Notes under the pieces: generated by a model
Told to the model about the DNA's origin: nothing
Databases searched by the model: none
Seen by the model: the letters and a program-made list of their open reading frames with translations, nothing else
Source: Liolophura sinensis
Lineage: Eukaryota; Mollusca; Polyplacophora; Chitonida; Chitonidae
NCBI RefSeq assembly: GCF_032854445.1
Contig: NC_088300.1
Coordinates: 50,401,682 to 50,442,983 of the forward strand
DNA: 41,302 bases
Direction of reading: 5' to 3'
Shown here: positions 1 to 13,103 of the stretch, one piece after another
Layout: the number at the start of each line of letters is the position of its first letter
Numbering within the stretch: position 1 is the first letter of the stretch
Translations under genes and position numbers: made by a program

Positions 1-527
1 AAAGTCCATGTAGAAGTCTACCCATCAAATGGAACTCTGCACTAGTGATGAAATAAACATATAATTGCAGAGGAAATGTGACATCTTCAGTTCTCATGCA
101 GTGGGTTAGTGAACGTTTTGCTATATTCTCATATGTATCTGGGTTAGAAATGTATACGGATAGTCACCGGCCAGTGGAGTCATACACCACAACCTTCATT
201 AGCTTTTGAAATCTCAACACTTCATACAGATTAGAAATATTCGCTGCATGTAACTACAGTGAGATGTGGATGAAAACATACCTTAATATCTTCCAACCTT
301 TAATTCCTTTCTATGAATCTACCACAGTGTTAGACAAAGTGACTTAGGTTCATCTTTCCTATTAATTAATACATGGACGGAATAGTGTTTTTTTTTTTGT
401 TTTTTTTTAGTTGCTTTGTTTTCAATCAATTATCACATCTATGCTTTGTTTCTCCACACTGCATACTCAGCAGTGAACAAGTCACGTGAGTTCTTGTGTA
501 GCGGCCTTGACTGAATCAATCAATGGA
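1..527 (-). other. 3' UTR and downstream flank of DNAAF9
   Basis: The stretch follows the DNAAF9 stop codon. It contains the ATTAAA candidate and a long T-tract at about 387-408 on the plus strand. I see no other gene, SINE or tandem array in it. Confidence 0.5.
299..304 (-). promoter_or_regulatory. Candidate poly(A) signal ATTAAA of DNAAF9
   Basis: On the minus strand ATTAAA lies about 225 bases past the stop codon. It is followed about 20-30 bases later by a GT-rich stretch (GGTATGTTTTC). No AATAAA was found on the minus strand between 528 and 1. This is a plausible but unproven cleavage signal; ATTAAA is the commonest variant. Confidence 0.35.
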
Positions 528-631
528 TCAAGCAAACAAGTCTGTAAAGTCTGACATCTCCACCCTCTTGTTGTGCTCCTTGATTTCTTCATTCTTCTTG
601 TTCAGATATTCTGTGACAAATTCCTCCATGC
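528..631 (-). CDS. DNAAF9: DNAAF9 terminal exon (coding part)
   Basis: The acceptor ttaatatAG precedes GC ATG GAG. Together with the last base of the previous exon this gives C-MEEFVTEYLNKKNEEIKEH, then ends MSDFTDLFA and TGA at 530-528. The acidic/lysine-rich helix and the DLF-type ending match the recalled human C-terminus. The 3' UTR continues towards position 1. Confidence 0.88.
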
Positions 632-3600
632 CTATATTAAAGAAAAAAACATACAGCAAAACTATAGCTATGATATTGTTCAGTTGACAGAACATTGTGG
701 TAGACAGTTTTCAGGATATTACTACAGTGAATATGGTCTTCAGCATATCACAACAGTTAATATGGTCTGCAGCATATCACAACAGTTAATATGGTCTGCA
801 GCATATCACAACAGTTAATATGGTCTGCAGCATATCGCTACAGTTAATATGGTCTGCAGCATATCACAACAGTTAATATGGTCTTCAGCATATCACTACA
901 GTTAATATGGTCTGCAGCATATCACTACAGTTAATATGGTCTGCAGCATATCACTACAGTTAATATGGTCTGCAGCATATCACAACAGTTAATATGGTCT
1001 TCAGCATATCACTACAGTTAATATGGTTTGCAGCATATCACAACAGTTAATATGGTCTGCAGCATATCACAACAGTTAATATGGTCTGCAGCATATCACT
1101 ACAGTTAATATGGTTTGCAGCATATCACAACAGTTAATATGGTTTGCAGCATATCACAACAGTTAATATGGTCTGCAGCATATCACAACAGTTAATATGG
1201 TCTGCAGCATATCACAACAGTTAATATGGTCTGCAGCATATCACAACAGTTAATATGGTCTGCAGCATATCACTACAGTTAATATGGTCTGCAGCATATC
1301 ACTACAGTTAATATGGTCTGCAGCATATCACAACAGTTAATATGGTCTTCAGCATATCACTACAGTTAATATGGTTTGCAGCATATCACTACAGTTAATA
1401 TGGTTTGCAGCATATCACAACAGTTAATATGGTCTGCAGCATATCACAACAGTTAATATGGTCTTCAGCATATCACTACAGTTAATATGGTTTGCAGCAT
1501 ATCACAACAGTTAATATGGTTTGCAGCATATCACAACAGTTAATATGGTCTGCAGCATATCACAACAGTTAATATGGTCTGCAGCATATCACTACAGTTA
1601 ATATGGTCTGCAGCATATCACAACAGTTAATATGGTCTGCAGCATATCACAACAGTTGATATGGTCTGCAGCATATCACAACAGTTAATATGGTCTTCAG
1701 CATATCACTACAGTTAATATGGTCTGCAGCATATCACAACAGTTAATATGGTCTGCAGCATATCACAACAGTTAATATGGTCTGCAGCATATCACAACAG
1801 TTAATATGGTCTGCAGCATATCACTACAGTTAATATGGTCTGCAGCATATAGCTACAGTTAATATGGTCTTCAGCATATCGCTACAGTTAATATGGTCTG
1901 CAGCATATCGCTACAGTTAATATGGTCTGCAGCATATCACAACAGTTAATATGGTCTGCAGCATATCACAACAGTTAATATGGTCTGCAGCGTATCACAA
2001 CAGTTAATATGGTCTGCAGCATATCACTACAGTTAATATGGTCTGCAGCATATCACAACAGTTAATATGGTCTTCAGCATATTACTACAGTCAATTGGGG
2101 CTTCAGGATATCACTTGTCTACAGGGCCTGGCTGTTCAAAATTGTATTAGCAGTTAAGCCCGGTATTAAGTTCAGACTTGATTAAAGAGCCATTAGTTTT
2201 GTATTAGTCCAGATTGGTTTTAAGATTGAAGTCTGGCTTAACTTTTAATACACTTCTGAACAACCGGACCCAAATATTAGGGTCTTCAGGATATCACTAC
2301 AGTTAATAGGGTCTTCAGGATATTAGATACGGGTACATGTAGGGACAAATCATTTATATTGTGTATAAGTACGATGGACAAGAATACAACACTTGTAATC
2401 TTGTAGACAGCTCTGACAAAAATATTTTTCATCATACAGCCAGATCTTAAATTCGATTTGATTGAATGGTATTAACCACTTCATGCAAGTAGAAGATCTT
2501 CATAAAGGGGATGCAAAGGAATTGCCAAGACTGGTAAATTCCAATAACAGCTTAAGCGTGCAAACAATTAACTTAGATCTGGCACCAAGGCTACCAAAGA
2601 GCTCTCCAGTAGAGGAAAAAAATGTAAAACTTTAGCTCAAAACTAATTTCATTATTAACAACACTGAATGTAAATACATACAGGGGTGCTGATCCTGTCT
2701 GTCCCCCATAAGGCTTATGTACTGATGGCCATTGTAAAACCAGCCCTCAGGCAACTCGGCCAGGTGACTTTCTTTCTGAAACAGATAACAAATCATATTC
2801 AAGTACAATCTATGCCATCGCTAAATGTTTTACTCGTCTCAATTCCCACTCGTGCTTGTACATTAGCATTTCATTTTCAGAACATACAGAACATACATTG
2901 TAATTCACAAGCACTACATGTATTTTGTATGTTAATGTCTGTATAAAATTTGGATGATATTAAAGTTAGAAATGACATTCATCCCCCCCCAAAAAAGAGA
3001 ACAATTTTTATGAAAGGAATCATATATTGTTTTAATTATTCAGCTTTCTAAGAAATTGAACATGTAAAATAAACAAAACAAAAAATAAAATAAAATAGAA
3101 GATGGACTTTATTAACACACAGCCTTACGTGGATTTCCTTGAGAACGTCCTTTGTCAGACTGCCTCTTGTCAAGAATGCTTTCTTCTCAGGTCTCTGTGA
3201 AGACAGACAGAGCCCCGAGGGTGTAAGATGTCATTATCTGTTTATTTATTTGTTTGATTCGTGTTTTACGCCGTACTCAAGATTATTTCTCTCAAGATTG
3301 GGAAACCCATGACCATCCGGAGGTTGCTATCAGACCTTCCCACTTACGGCCAGAGAGGAAGCCAGCAAATTATCTGTTTATAACTGCATTCCTAATTATC
3401 TTTAATACAGTGTTATCATACATTGATATACTGACACACTGGAGCTTAGAGTTTTTCCGGACACTACATATAACTGTATTGTTATACTATGTGCACTTAT
3501 TTTGTATATAATTCACTATTTTAAAAATGCTTTGTATGCAGTTGCTATACTTCTTCACCCTTAATTTTCAACAGATTTCATCTTTAAGGGATGCATAAAG

Positions 3601-6600
3601 ACAAAAATAGTTTGAAAACTTCCAGGTGACAACTACTGATTTGAACTCAATCTTTACTTCAAGAGGACAACATTTTACAATTTACCAATTGTAAAGAGCC
3701 CTATCCATAAATGCCTAAAGAGCCCCATCCATAAAACACCTACAGTTAAAAATGTGATTGCTATCCTGTATGCACAAGTTTATATCAATGGTTGTCACCA
3801 ACACCAAAGCAGAAAATTTCATGTCATCTTGCACTGAGTCCCCTTGTTAGGTCAATGGCTCAGACAGAATATTCAACTTACACATCACTTGTTTAAAAGT
3901 GTATTAAAAGTTTAAAGTCACTCTCCAACATTTCATAATTCTAGTCTCATCCTATAAATACATAAACAAAATATTTGTCAAGAGTAAAACAAAATATCTG
4001 TAGGGTATAAAGTTACTATAAGCATCCCTAAATCTTAATACACTTTCACACTTTGGTCTAGATTAACTCCTAAACATGAGCAAAGAAAAGAAACACTGTT
4101 AACCTCAGAAATAATACAAGCATTATTTCACAACTGATATTTTCTCAAAGTATCTGAAAAACATTCTTTTTTTATCATTTCATCTTTTTTTGTATCAGTA
4201 GCTACTTACTTGTTTAGCAGTTGTCCTCAGCCAGTCCTTCAGTGTCTTTTCCTTCAGTTCACATCCTGTGAACACCATGAAGTTACAGCTGTCCTGTTTA
4301 CCTCCCTCTGCTGGCTGTTCCACTGGCTGAACCACCAACTTCTCTGTCTGAACCACATAGCGGATTTCAAAGAATTGCTGGGAACCTGTCAAAAGACATA
4401 ATCACAGACATATTATCATACATTCAGCAAGTATGACAACACTGTGTAGCAGATATTGCAGTGAAATATATTTGTTTTATTTTAACTTCTCTGGGTAATA
4501 TTCCAATACACAAGTTTACAGATTTGCATCTGGAACATAAATAAAGAACTGTGGTGCTGCTTAATCAAGTGGGGTTTTGTTGCGTGGTCAGTGGCTTAAC
4601 CAACTTCTTGTTCTTTTCGGCATGCCCAAAGTTTGTGTACATTCTAAAGAGTGACCTACTTGACTCTATCAGGCAACAGTGTGAACTCGTGTTATTTACA
4701 ACGGTTTTTTTATGAATAATATCAAATATATATTCAAGACGTCAAATCACTCACCAATAAAAGATGTCCTTCCTCGAACATGGTAAATGTTCCCAGTACA
4801 GGGATAATCTATGTTTGAGTTTTTCAAGCCTGAATAAAGAATAATGAAGAACAACTTTCAGGATTTAATCTGTGCTTGGATCCATGATTAATAATTCCCG
4901 GGAACAAACCAAAAGTTCTATAATACTGCCATACAGATAAAAGAACAGGTTTCGTTCAATGTATACGTCCAATACAAAAAGTTCGCAAAACTGTCTAATT
5001 TCCCGAACAGGACAAAAATGACTATAATTTTCAGGACAATGGATGATATGTCCCAAGGCTTGAACCTGAACTCTGTGCTATCATGTTGAAGTCATCTACC
5101 AAGTTTCAATTCAATACGTTTTCAAAAAATGTCTGGTGAACCGAAAGCCAAGGTACTGTCCATTCGTTTCGGCAATGCCCTCATTTTAACAGCTGGCTGA
5201 ACAGACAGAATAAAGGGAGGTAGCCTAGTCAAGAGACGCATATGGCATTAGCTACAGGAGTAGGAAATATGTTGCTGTGCAATGAAAATGGAAAATTTTG
5301 TTTGATGCAGGGTAAAAACAAGAGTTCAGGTGAACACAACATATGCCCCAACAAATACATTTGTTTGAAATATATAAAAGTATATCAGCAGCAGTACTGT
5401 GGTGAGTATAATCCCTGAGGTGACTCTTCATGTGTGTTGATGATGTGGTTACCATGACAATCGCGCAAGTGGCCAAATGTGTCCATCATAAATGAAAACT
5501 TTATGCTGAACACAGCTGTTGTTGCCGGGACACAAAATTGTTTCTATTTATATAGTATATATGAGGAAAACAGTTACCCTGTTACTATGACAGTGTGAAT
5601 CGTGATATATCGGATCTGTGTATCCACCAAAAATTAAAACTTTAAAAATCAAAAATTGTGGGGAAAACTGTTTGAGTCATATCTACTTACATCGTATACA
5701 TAGGGAAAATGGCAATTTGGTAGCCATGACAACAGTGCAAATGGACAAATGTGAGTCACGACAGATCATCATCTGTTTATGTATGCAGCTAACAAAAATG
5801 AAAACTCGATGTGGAAAACAGTTTGACTCACAGCCTTGACAAGAAATCATATCTATTTATATACTATATATAAGGAAAATGGCTATCTGGTCACCATGAC
5901 AACCGTGAAAAACTACAAATGTGAGTCGCGACCCATCATCATCTGTGTATCTATGTATCCACCAAAAATTAAAACTGTTGGATTTATAGCCTGGACACGA
6001 ATACGGACGGAAGGAAATACGGACCAAATCGCTATAACATAATACGCTCTACCTATTGGCGGAGGCGTACAAAAAGGTATCAGGGAGCATGAAGGTATCT
6101 GGAAGGCTTAAATTTGCTTAATTGTTTATTTGTTAGTGTTTCATGCTTGCTATAGTCTTGGAACTGTACATGATGATAATTCTTCCATAAGGTTACCTTT
6201 GAGTTTATTAATCAGCTTGATCCTCTCCAGAGGCTGAGAAAAGCGCAGGATGACTTCTCCCATGTCAGGCTCTCCGTAGATGCTGTAGCAGTCAGTGTCC
6301 AGCCTACCAACAAAGGATAAGGAAAGGTATACATGGACGAAATGATCATTCCTTCCAACTTCTAGGTATCTAGCTAGGGGTGTAAGTATAAGTGAGTTAG
6401 ATGAATAATCCAGTATTAAAGTCTACTGCTATCTGTTAGGCCACACCAGTTAAAGTGTTTGTTTTATGGCCAGAAGGAATCTTTCTTCAGGAGGGTATAA
6501 AAATAAAAATAAGACTGGGAAACCATTTAATTTCTTGGAAATGTGGGCTGAGAAAACAGTTCCTGTTAAAGACATGTTTATGTGAGTAGAAAGCCTTGAA

Positions 6601-9600
6601 AAAAAATTAAGATCAGTCAAAATTAAAACGTAGATTTTCAATTCTCTTTTTATTCTATTTTTGGATTTTTTTAATGTGGCTGCCCGTAAAACACAAAACA
6701 AAATTGGTGTCGCCTTATTGCCAAATTCCAAGGACAACCTTCAATTAGCTTTTCAATGTTCAATGCACAGTTCATCACTGACTAAGCGAGACAAGCCTTT
6801 TTATATGAGCATGCAAGATTATCTCCCCTGTCTTGCGTCTCCTACGGACATACTGACAAGCTAATCACATCCACATACTTCTTCATTACTCACTTGTTTA
6901 CAGAAAGAAAGTTAACAATTTGGGTAAATAACACAAAACAGGTTGTTTCCAGTGACATCATTCAGATTTTGATGGACATTTCACTTTTGGACACTTAAAG
7001 TAAGGCACTTTTTCAGGTGATGCATTTTGAAAACTTCAGAAGTGTAAAGAATTACTACTGAAACAAACCAGTTCTAGACAGTACAGTAGTTTGTTGACTA
7101 AGGGAAATCGTGTAATTTTAAATTACACTCTGGTGATCTTAATCGAAAAGGTCAGCTAATGTAAGAAGACAAAAAAGTGGAGTGCTAAAATAAAGAATTA
7201 GAACGTCCAATACCAGTTATTTGATATGTAATTTTGCTCATTCCTAAAAAACAACAACACATATAGCTATACACTTTATTAGTTGTGGCGGTATCACCTA
7301 CTGATAAAATGGCATAATATCACACAGAATTTCCTGTACTGTTTACCAAAATGTCTTGCTGCTTGTGATACGAATTTGTTGTACTCACCAGTCTGGTGTC
7401 ATCAGGTATCTAGATCTGATCATGCTGTCAGCACTAAAGGCATCGGCACTCAGAATCAGAGCAATGTCAGTGCTCCTGAAATAAGCAACATCCCCGTTGT
7501 AAACATTTTGTGCTAGTGCTAGAATTGCGCTATTTTCTGTCGTTTTACTGGAAATTTTAACCTTCTGTCAGCCTCAAAATTGTTGCTATATAATTCTTAC
7601 TTCTAAAATCACTCTCATTTAAACCAGAGAAATTCAGAATATCTTCGCACACTTCACAAAAATAATGTTTACATGTAACAGTTTACATAAGGCTAAGGCC
7701 GGATTGAAAATCCAGAAAATAATGCAAAATGACACATAAAATGCTCTCATGTAACCTAGGAATTATCTCAGAGAAGAAGGCCCACTTTCACAAAACTTCG
7801 TAAATCAGTATTTCGTAACTTTTCTCGTGAATGATGTTGCCTCAAGGATCCATAACCAAGATGTCTTCTACAGAAAAAGTTACGAGAAATATGACTTACG
7901 AAGTCTAACGCGAGTGGCCCCTGATGTGTAACAAGACAGGGTACAGAGTTGCCTCCCCTCACCTGGTCACCTGTGCCTGCTCAGCTAAGGATGAAGGCCA
8001 CATCATCATTCACACTGCGGATAAGGTCCTGGATCTCCATCAGTGCAGGTGTCTGCCAACCAAATACAAAACGTGTGAAAATATATGGGGTTCAGTTGCA
8101 CTTCACATCTGTGTCTCTTAAAGGCATGATGTATGCAATAATGGACACAAAAAGTGGTTAATTATCCAAAATAGTTAAAATAAATCCTTTTAATAAATCC
8201 AAGCTGTACTTCCACATGCCTCTCTCAAGTAATAGTGCTACAACCTGCTCACCTCAGCTAGAGCAATAAGTAAGCAGAGATTAGGGCAAAGGAAGGTTCT
8301 ACACTGAAACTGCTGTTAAATGCAGGCAGATACATCCATAGATTTACTATATTTCACCCGTTAAAGTTTAGCATTTTCCAAATGACACACTTTGCTTGAT
8401 TCATCCTTTTTATATGGTCACAAGGCATTCACACTTTTGTGAAGTTTAAATAGTTGTTAGAGCTACAGCCTTCCTACAGAGGTTTGCCAGGTTTGTACTT
8501 GCTGGGTGAGAAAGTTTTCCCAATGTTCAAGTTCTGCTTGATTTCCTCTGCTCAAAAACACAGTAGTCATGTACATGTACGTGAAATGTTCTTGAGTAAG
8601 AAGTAAAACTTTTCCGGTCAAATAAATACATTTTTGCAAATGGATTACCAATAAACAGAATGGTATTATGAGAAAATGAGTGGATAACCGATCATGCAAC
8701 ATCTGTAATGGTATCAACAACACAACATTATATCCCTGTTCTAACAATATGTGAGATAACAGCTAGGGGATGCGCAAGCTTTCCTGTTCCTGAAATATGA
8801 GAGCTCATTATCAAGTGAGAAATTGGTACTGTAATTCTTCAACCTTTTTGCATGTTTGCAAGGTTATTCTGCAGGCATTTTTCTGTGGTGAAGCCCTAAA
8901 ATTACCCATCCATCCAATGTAGTTTTGTCTCTAAAATCAAATTAAAAATGTATATAGCACAAAAAGTTGGTCTTTTATATGCGAAAAGTTCGAGGAATTA
9001 AGAAACATCAACCATTCATGGCACAAGTGTAGACACTGCATAGGAAAGAGATTACGGATTAAGTTATATGTAGAGGATATTGCACTCTGAAGGTCAGATA
9101 TTGAAAATATTGCTTCAGTTAGAGGGGGAAATGATAAGCAAAGCGATGCAAAGCGTCAAGTAGGTTATCATTACCACTTCCACAAGAAAAATAACAATTG
9201 GTATTTAACCTACAATGTGCAATATTCTATTTATTATTTATACTTTGACACATATCATGATTTTGTGTATCTGAACAAGTTTAAGCAATGATTCTTAGTT
9301 GTAGGCCTAGACATACTTGTACATATGCATACCATGGTTTCATACATGTAGTGTTATATGATGTCATGTGTCAATGCTACTTGGCGTGGAATGGTGAAGT
9401 TGACTAAACTTTTGTCAACATGTCATCCCACTGAGCTCAGACTTGAAAACCATGAAACAAAGTTTTCTTTTTGATGTCATGTCATGACTTGAAATATCAA
9501 AACAAAACAAAAATGATGTGAAATACTGTATAAACACTTCTATCAGTGATGCAAATCCTGACTTTTCACCTACCAGGATATATAAATAATATCTGGTCTC

Positions 9601-12600
9601 TACTCACCTGTGGTGATGTGGAGGAAGTAAAGACAATGTTGTTCACCCAGCCCAGAGCACAGTGGTTCAACAAAGATGGGAAAGTCAGCCTAGATAACAT
9701 GGACACACAGGTGGGTCATGCAGAGGGAAACAATACTTGTTCAGAGGAAAGCAACGAGTTCCAACTATTTCTGTTAAATACTTAAATACAACTGAGATAT
9801 GGATAAATTGTATCCCATAACCCAGGCCAGACGTACCAGGCCAGGTTGGCTTCAACGTTACAAAGAATTTTATATAAGCTAAAGTATCAGCCTTACGTAC
9901 TGCATTTATTTATGTGATTAGTGTTTTACGCTGTACTCAAGAATATTTTCACTTATATGACGGCGGCCAGTATTATCGTGGAAGGAAACCCCCAAGGCCC
10001 GAGGGAAACTCATGACCATCTGCAGGTTGCTGAAAGACCTTCCAAGGTAAGGCCGGAGAGGAAGCCATCATGAGCTGGACTCAGAGAACCTCTTACAAAT
10101 TTTTGCTCTTAAGTCATGTTAATAATGATGATCAATTATACAAATGAATGATTATGAATTTGAATAGAAAATAATGACAAACACTGCAGATCAGATGAAA
10201 ATCACACCAACCTGTGTTCCATGAAAGCCGTATGAGGGTCAATACAGCAGGTTATGGCACCTGAAATAGACAGTTTGACAATCTCCAAATTTGAGAAGGT
10301 CTGACCATGCTATATCGTCTCACTAATATGTGTTGATCCATTATAAATAAATACCGTTACCCAATGCCCATCACCTGGATCACGTCTCCCTACCCTCCAA
10401 CACAAGCATACACACACAGGAAACCGGACAGAGCCCAGGGGAAACCCACCACAATCCACATGTGGCTGAGAGATCTTCCCACATACGGTCGAAGAGGAAG
10501 CCAGCATGACTTGGACTTGAACTCACGACTGCATTGGTTGGAGGCTCCAGGGTCATTGCGCCGTGCTGGCATGCTAAGTCTCTCGGCCATAGAAGCCCAA
10601 CTAAACAAAAATTCAGAACATTAATGTTATTTTGTCACTGATAATACTGAAGATCCACATCACCACCTTTGTGGGTCAAGTTTCTGGCTCATTTCTCATT
10701 TATATCTTCATTTTTAAGTATTAAAAACTGGATGTCATGTATTACAGACTTAGTTCACAGATACATGTAAAACCAGGTTTACGGACCCAGAGGTATACAA
10801 TGGACCATATGAACAAAACAGAACATTCATAAATCTACATGTAGGCCTCAAGAAACCTGACAATATGGTATGTAAACAGTGACAGCTCACCAATTCTATA
10901 GAATTCATTGACACTGGGATCAGGGTGAGAACAGATAGCCTTTACCACCTCAATCACATCCGTGAACCTGGACAGAAATAAAACAAAAAGTATTTTAATG
11001 CAATTATTATATACACCATACAACAACACCTGAAATGACCAGTTCAGTGATTCTGGGGTAACCTATAACAGAATGACAATTTTGTGTGCAATGATCGATT
11101 GACACTATGTAATGGTTTGGAGAAAATCAGTAATGATAATAATAGATTTGCTGTTAACGTTTTGACGAATATGGGTGAAATCCATCAGCAGGATTTAGAC
11201 GAATGTATATAAATGTACATGATATTTACTTTTATTTGTCCATCTGGCCTTTGGTGGCTCAATGGTACTAGGTGATACTAGGTGCTTCACTGGCCAGAGG
11301 ATGTGGCATTAAATAACAATCAAATACATACATAAATCAAAACCAGGTTGAACTTTTCATTGGTGGGTGTTTAGGGAAGGACCACGTTTCTTATAGGCTC
11401 TACCAGCCTGCTTTTCTCCAGGAAAAGTCCTACTGTCATAGCTAATGTGAAAAAGCTTCAAGTACAGCATACAACACCAATCAATTATTATTTCATACTG
11501 TCATTCATCTAGCATATTTCAAGAGATAAATTTGCTTGTTTCTGATTGATTAATCCACTTTATGGGGCCATGTAAAAGCCTTTTTTGTGATGTCTGATTT
11601 ATTTATTAAAAGAAAAACTTAATTACTGGCATCAAAAGTATCACTTTAAGGCCTTCATGTGCTTCTGAAAGTATTTTTAGTGAATGCTTTTCTGTTTGAA
11701 GCCTACCCTGGGGTAAGGATGAGAAGACTTGGCTGACGCGTGCTGCTTGTCAGGCGCTTTTTGCGGACCACACTCAGAGTGGAGGAGAGGGACTGTTGTA
11801 AGGCTTTTGGGTTAAAAAGACTGGCCTTATCAAGTGGTTGCTTGAATATAATCCACCTGTAAATAACAAGAATTAAGTGGTGGCTTCAAGAAAATATATA
11901 CCTTCATCACTTTTTGTAACTTGGCTATGTTTTGATTTTGAGCATATTTAATGCATTACATGTACTCTTAAAAAAAATCTTTAGCAGTATTTTAATGTAT
12001 GTCTTCCATTACTGAAGAACCTTTCTTTTGTTTTTTTTAGTTTTCCTTCACTTTAACAATTCATACGTTCTTGAAAAAGAAAAAGGGGTTTGATTTGTAA
12101 GTAATGCCCATGTAGGCACAGCTTGGATACTTGATCAGTTACTGTAACCATACAGTACCTATGTTCAAAACCATACCTGTTCTGTTCTTTGGCCAGGTTC
12201 ATTAGGACTTGACACAGATTTTCCTTGTGACTACCAGGTAAACCACTGATGATGGTGATCAAAATCTTCATGAAAATACAAAAACAATAATAATTACAAA
12301 GTGTCCAGAGTACGAATTAAGTAAATATTTGAATAAAAATCCTTTATGCAGTGGAACAGTGGCTTTGATGTACTCTAGTCCTTACACTATATGCCAGTTC
12401 AATGTAAAGTTGTATGGCCATCAGCTCAACTGATGTGCTCTAGTTCAGTCTAAAGTTTGAATGGCCATCAGAGACTGGGACCAATTCAACTGATGTAATC
12501 CTGTCCTTACATTGTATGGCCATCAGAAACTGCGACCAACTCAACTGATGTACTCCAGTCCTTATGTTGTATAGCCATCAGAGACTGCGACCAATTCAAC

Positions 12601-13072
12601 TGACGTACTCCAGTCCTTACGTTGTATAGCCATCAGAGACTGAGAGCAACTCAACTGATGTAATCCAGTCCTTATGTTGTATGGCCATCAGAGACTGAGA
12701 GCAACTCAACTGATGTACTCCAGTCCTTACGTTGTATGGAGAGTTCCAAAGGGGCAATGTATGTACTCCAGTCCTTACGTTGTATGGCCATCAGAGACTG
12801 CGACCAACTCAACTGATGTACTCCAGTCCTTACATTGAATGCCAGTTCAATCTAAAGTTGTATGGCCATCAGAGACTGAGACCAACTTCACGCAACTGGT
12901 CAAGTTGAGCTGCATCTTAAATTCTTGTGTATGCTGAGCTTTAGTGACTGAAAATCTTTCTCACTCCATAAAAATAATCTCTCTAGATCAATTAGTGTAT
13001 TTATATGCATTAAGTAGGCAGTTTCAGATAATTTTGCAATGAACACATGTTTCAATGCACTTAATACTGTGG

Positions 13073-13103
<31 letters not shown>

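Larger units (their letters stand above)
632..2681 (-). other. Last intron of DNAAF9
   Basis: Two-kilobase intron, most of it a 29-bp tandem array and an inserted MITE-like foldback (both listed separately). The array starts only about 80 bases from the acceptor of the terminal exon. The stretch 2340-2680 is AT-rich with nothing recognised. Confidence 0.7.

Noticed and set aside
10560-10598. tRNA gene
   Set aside because: The A/B-box-like sequence continues into a SINE body and does not fold as a full tRNA; it is a SINE head.
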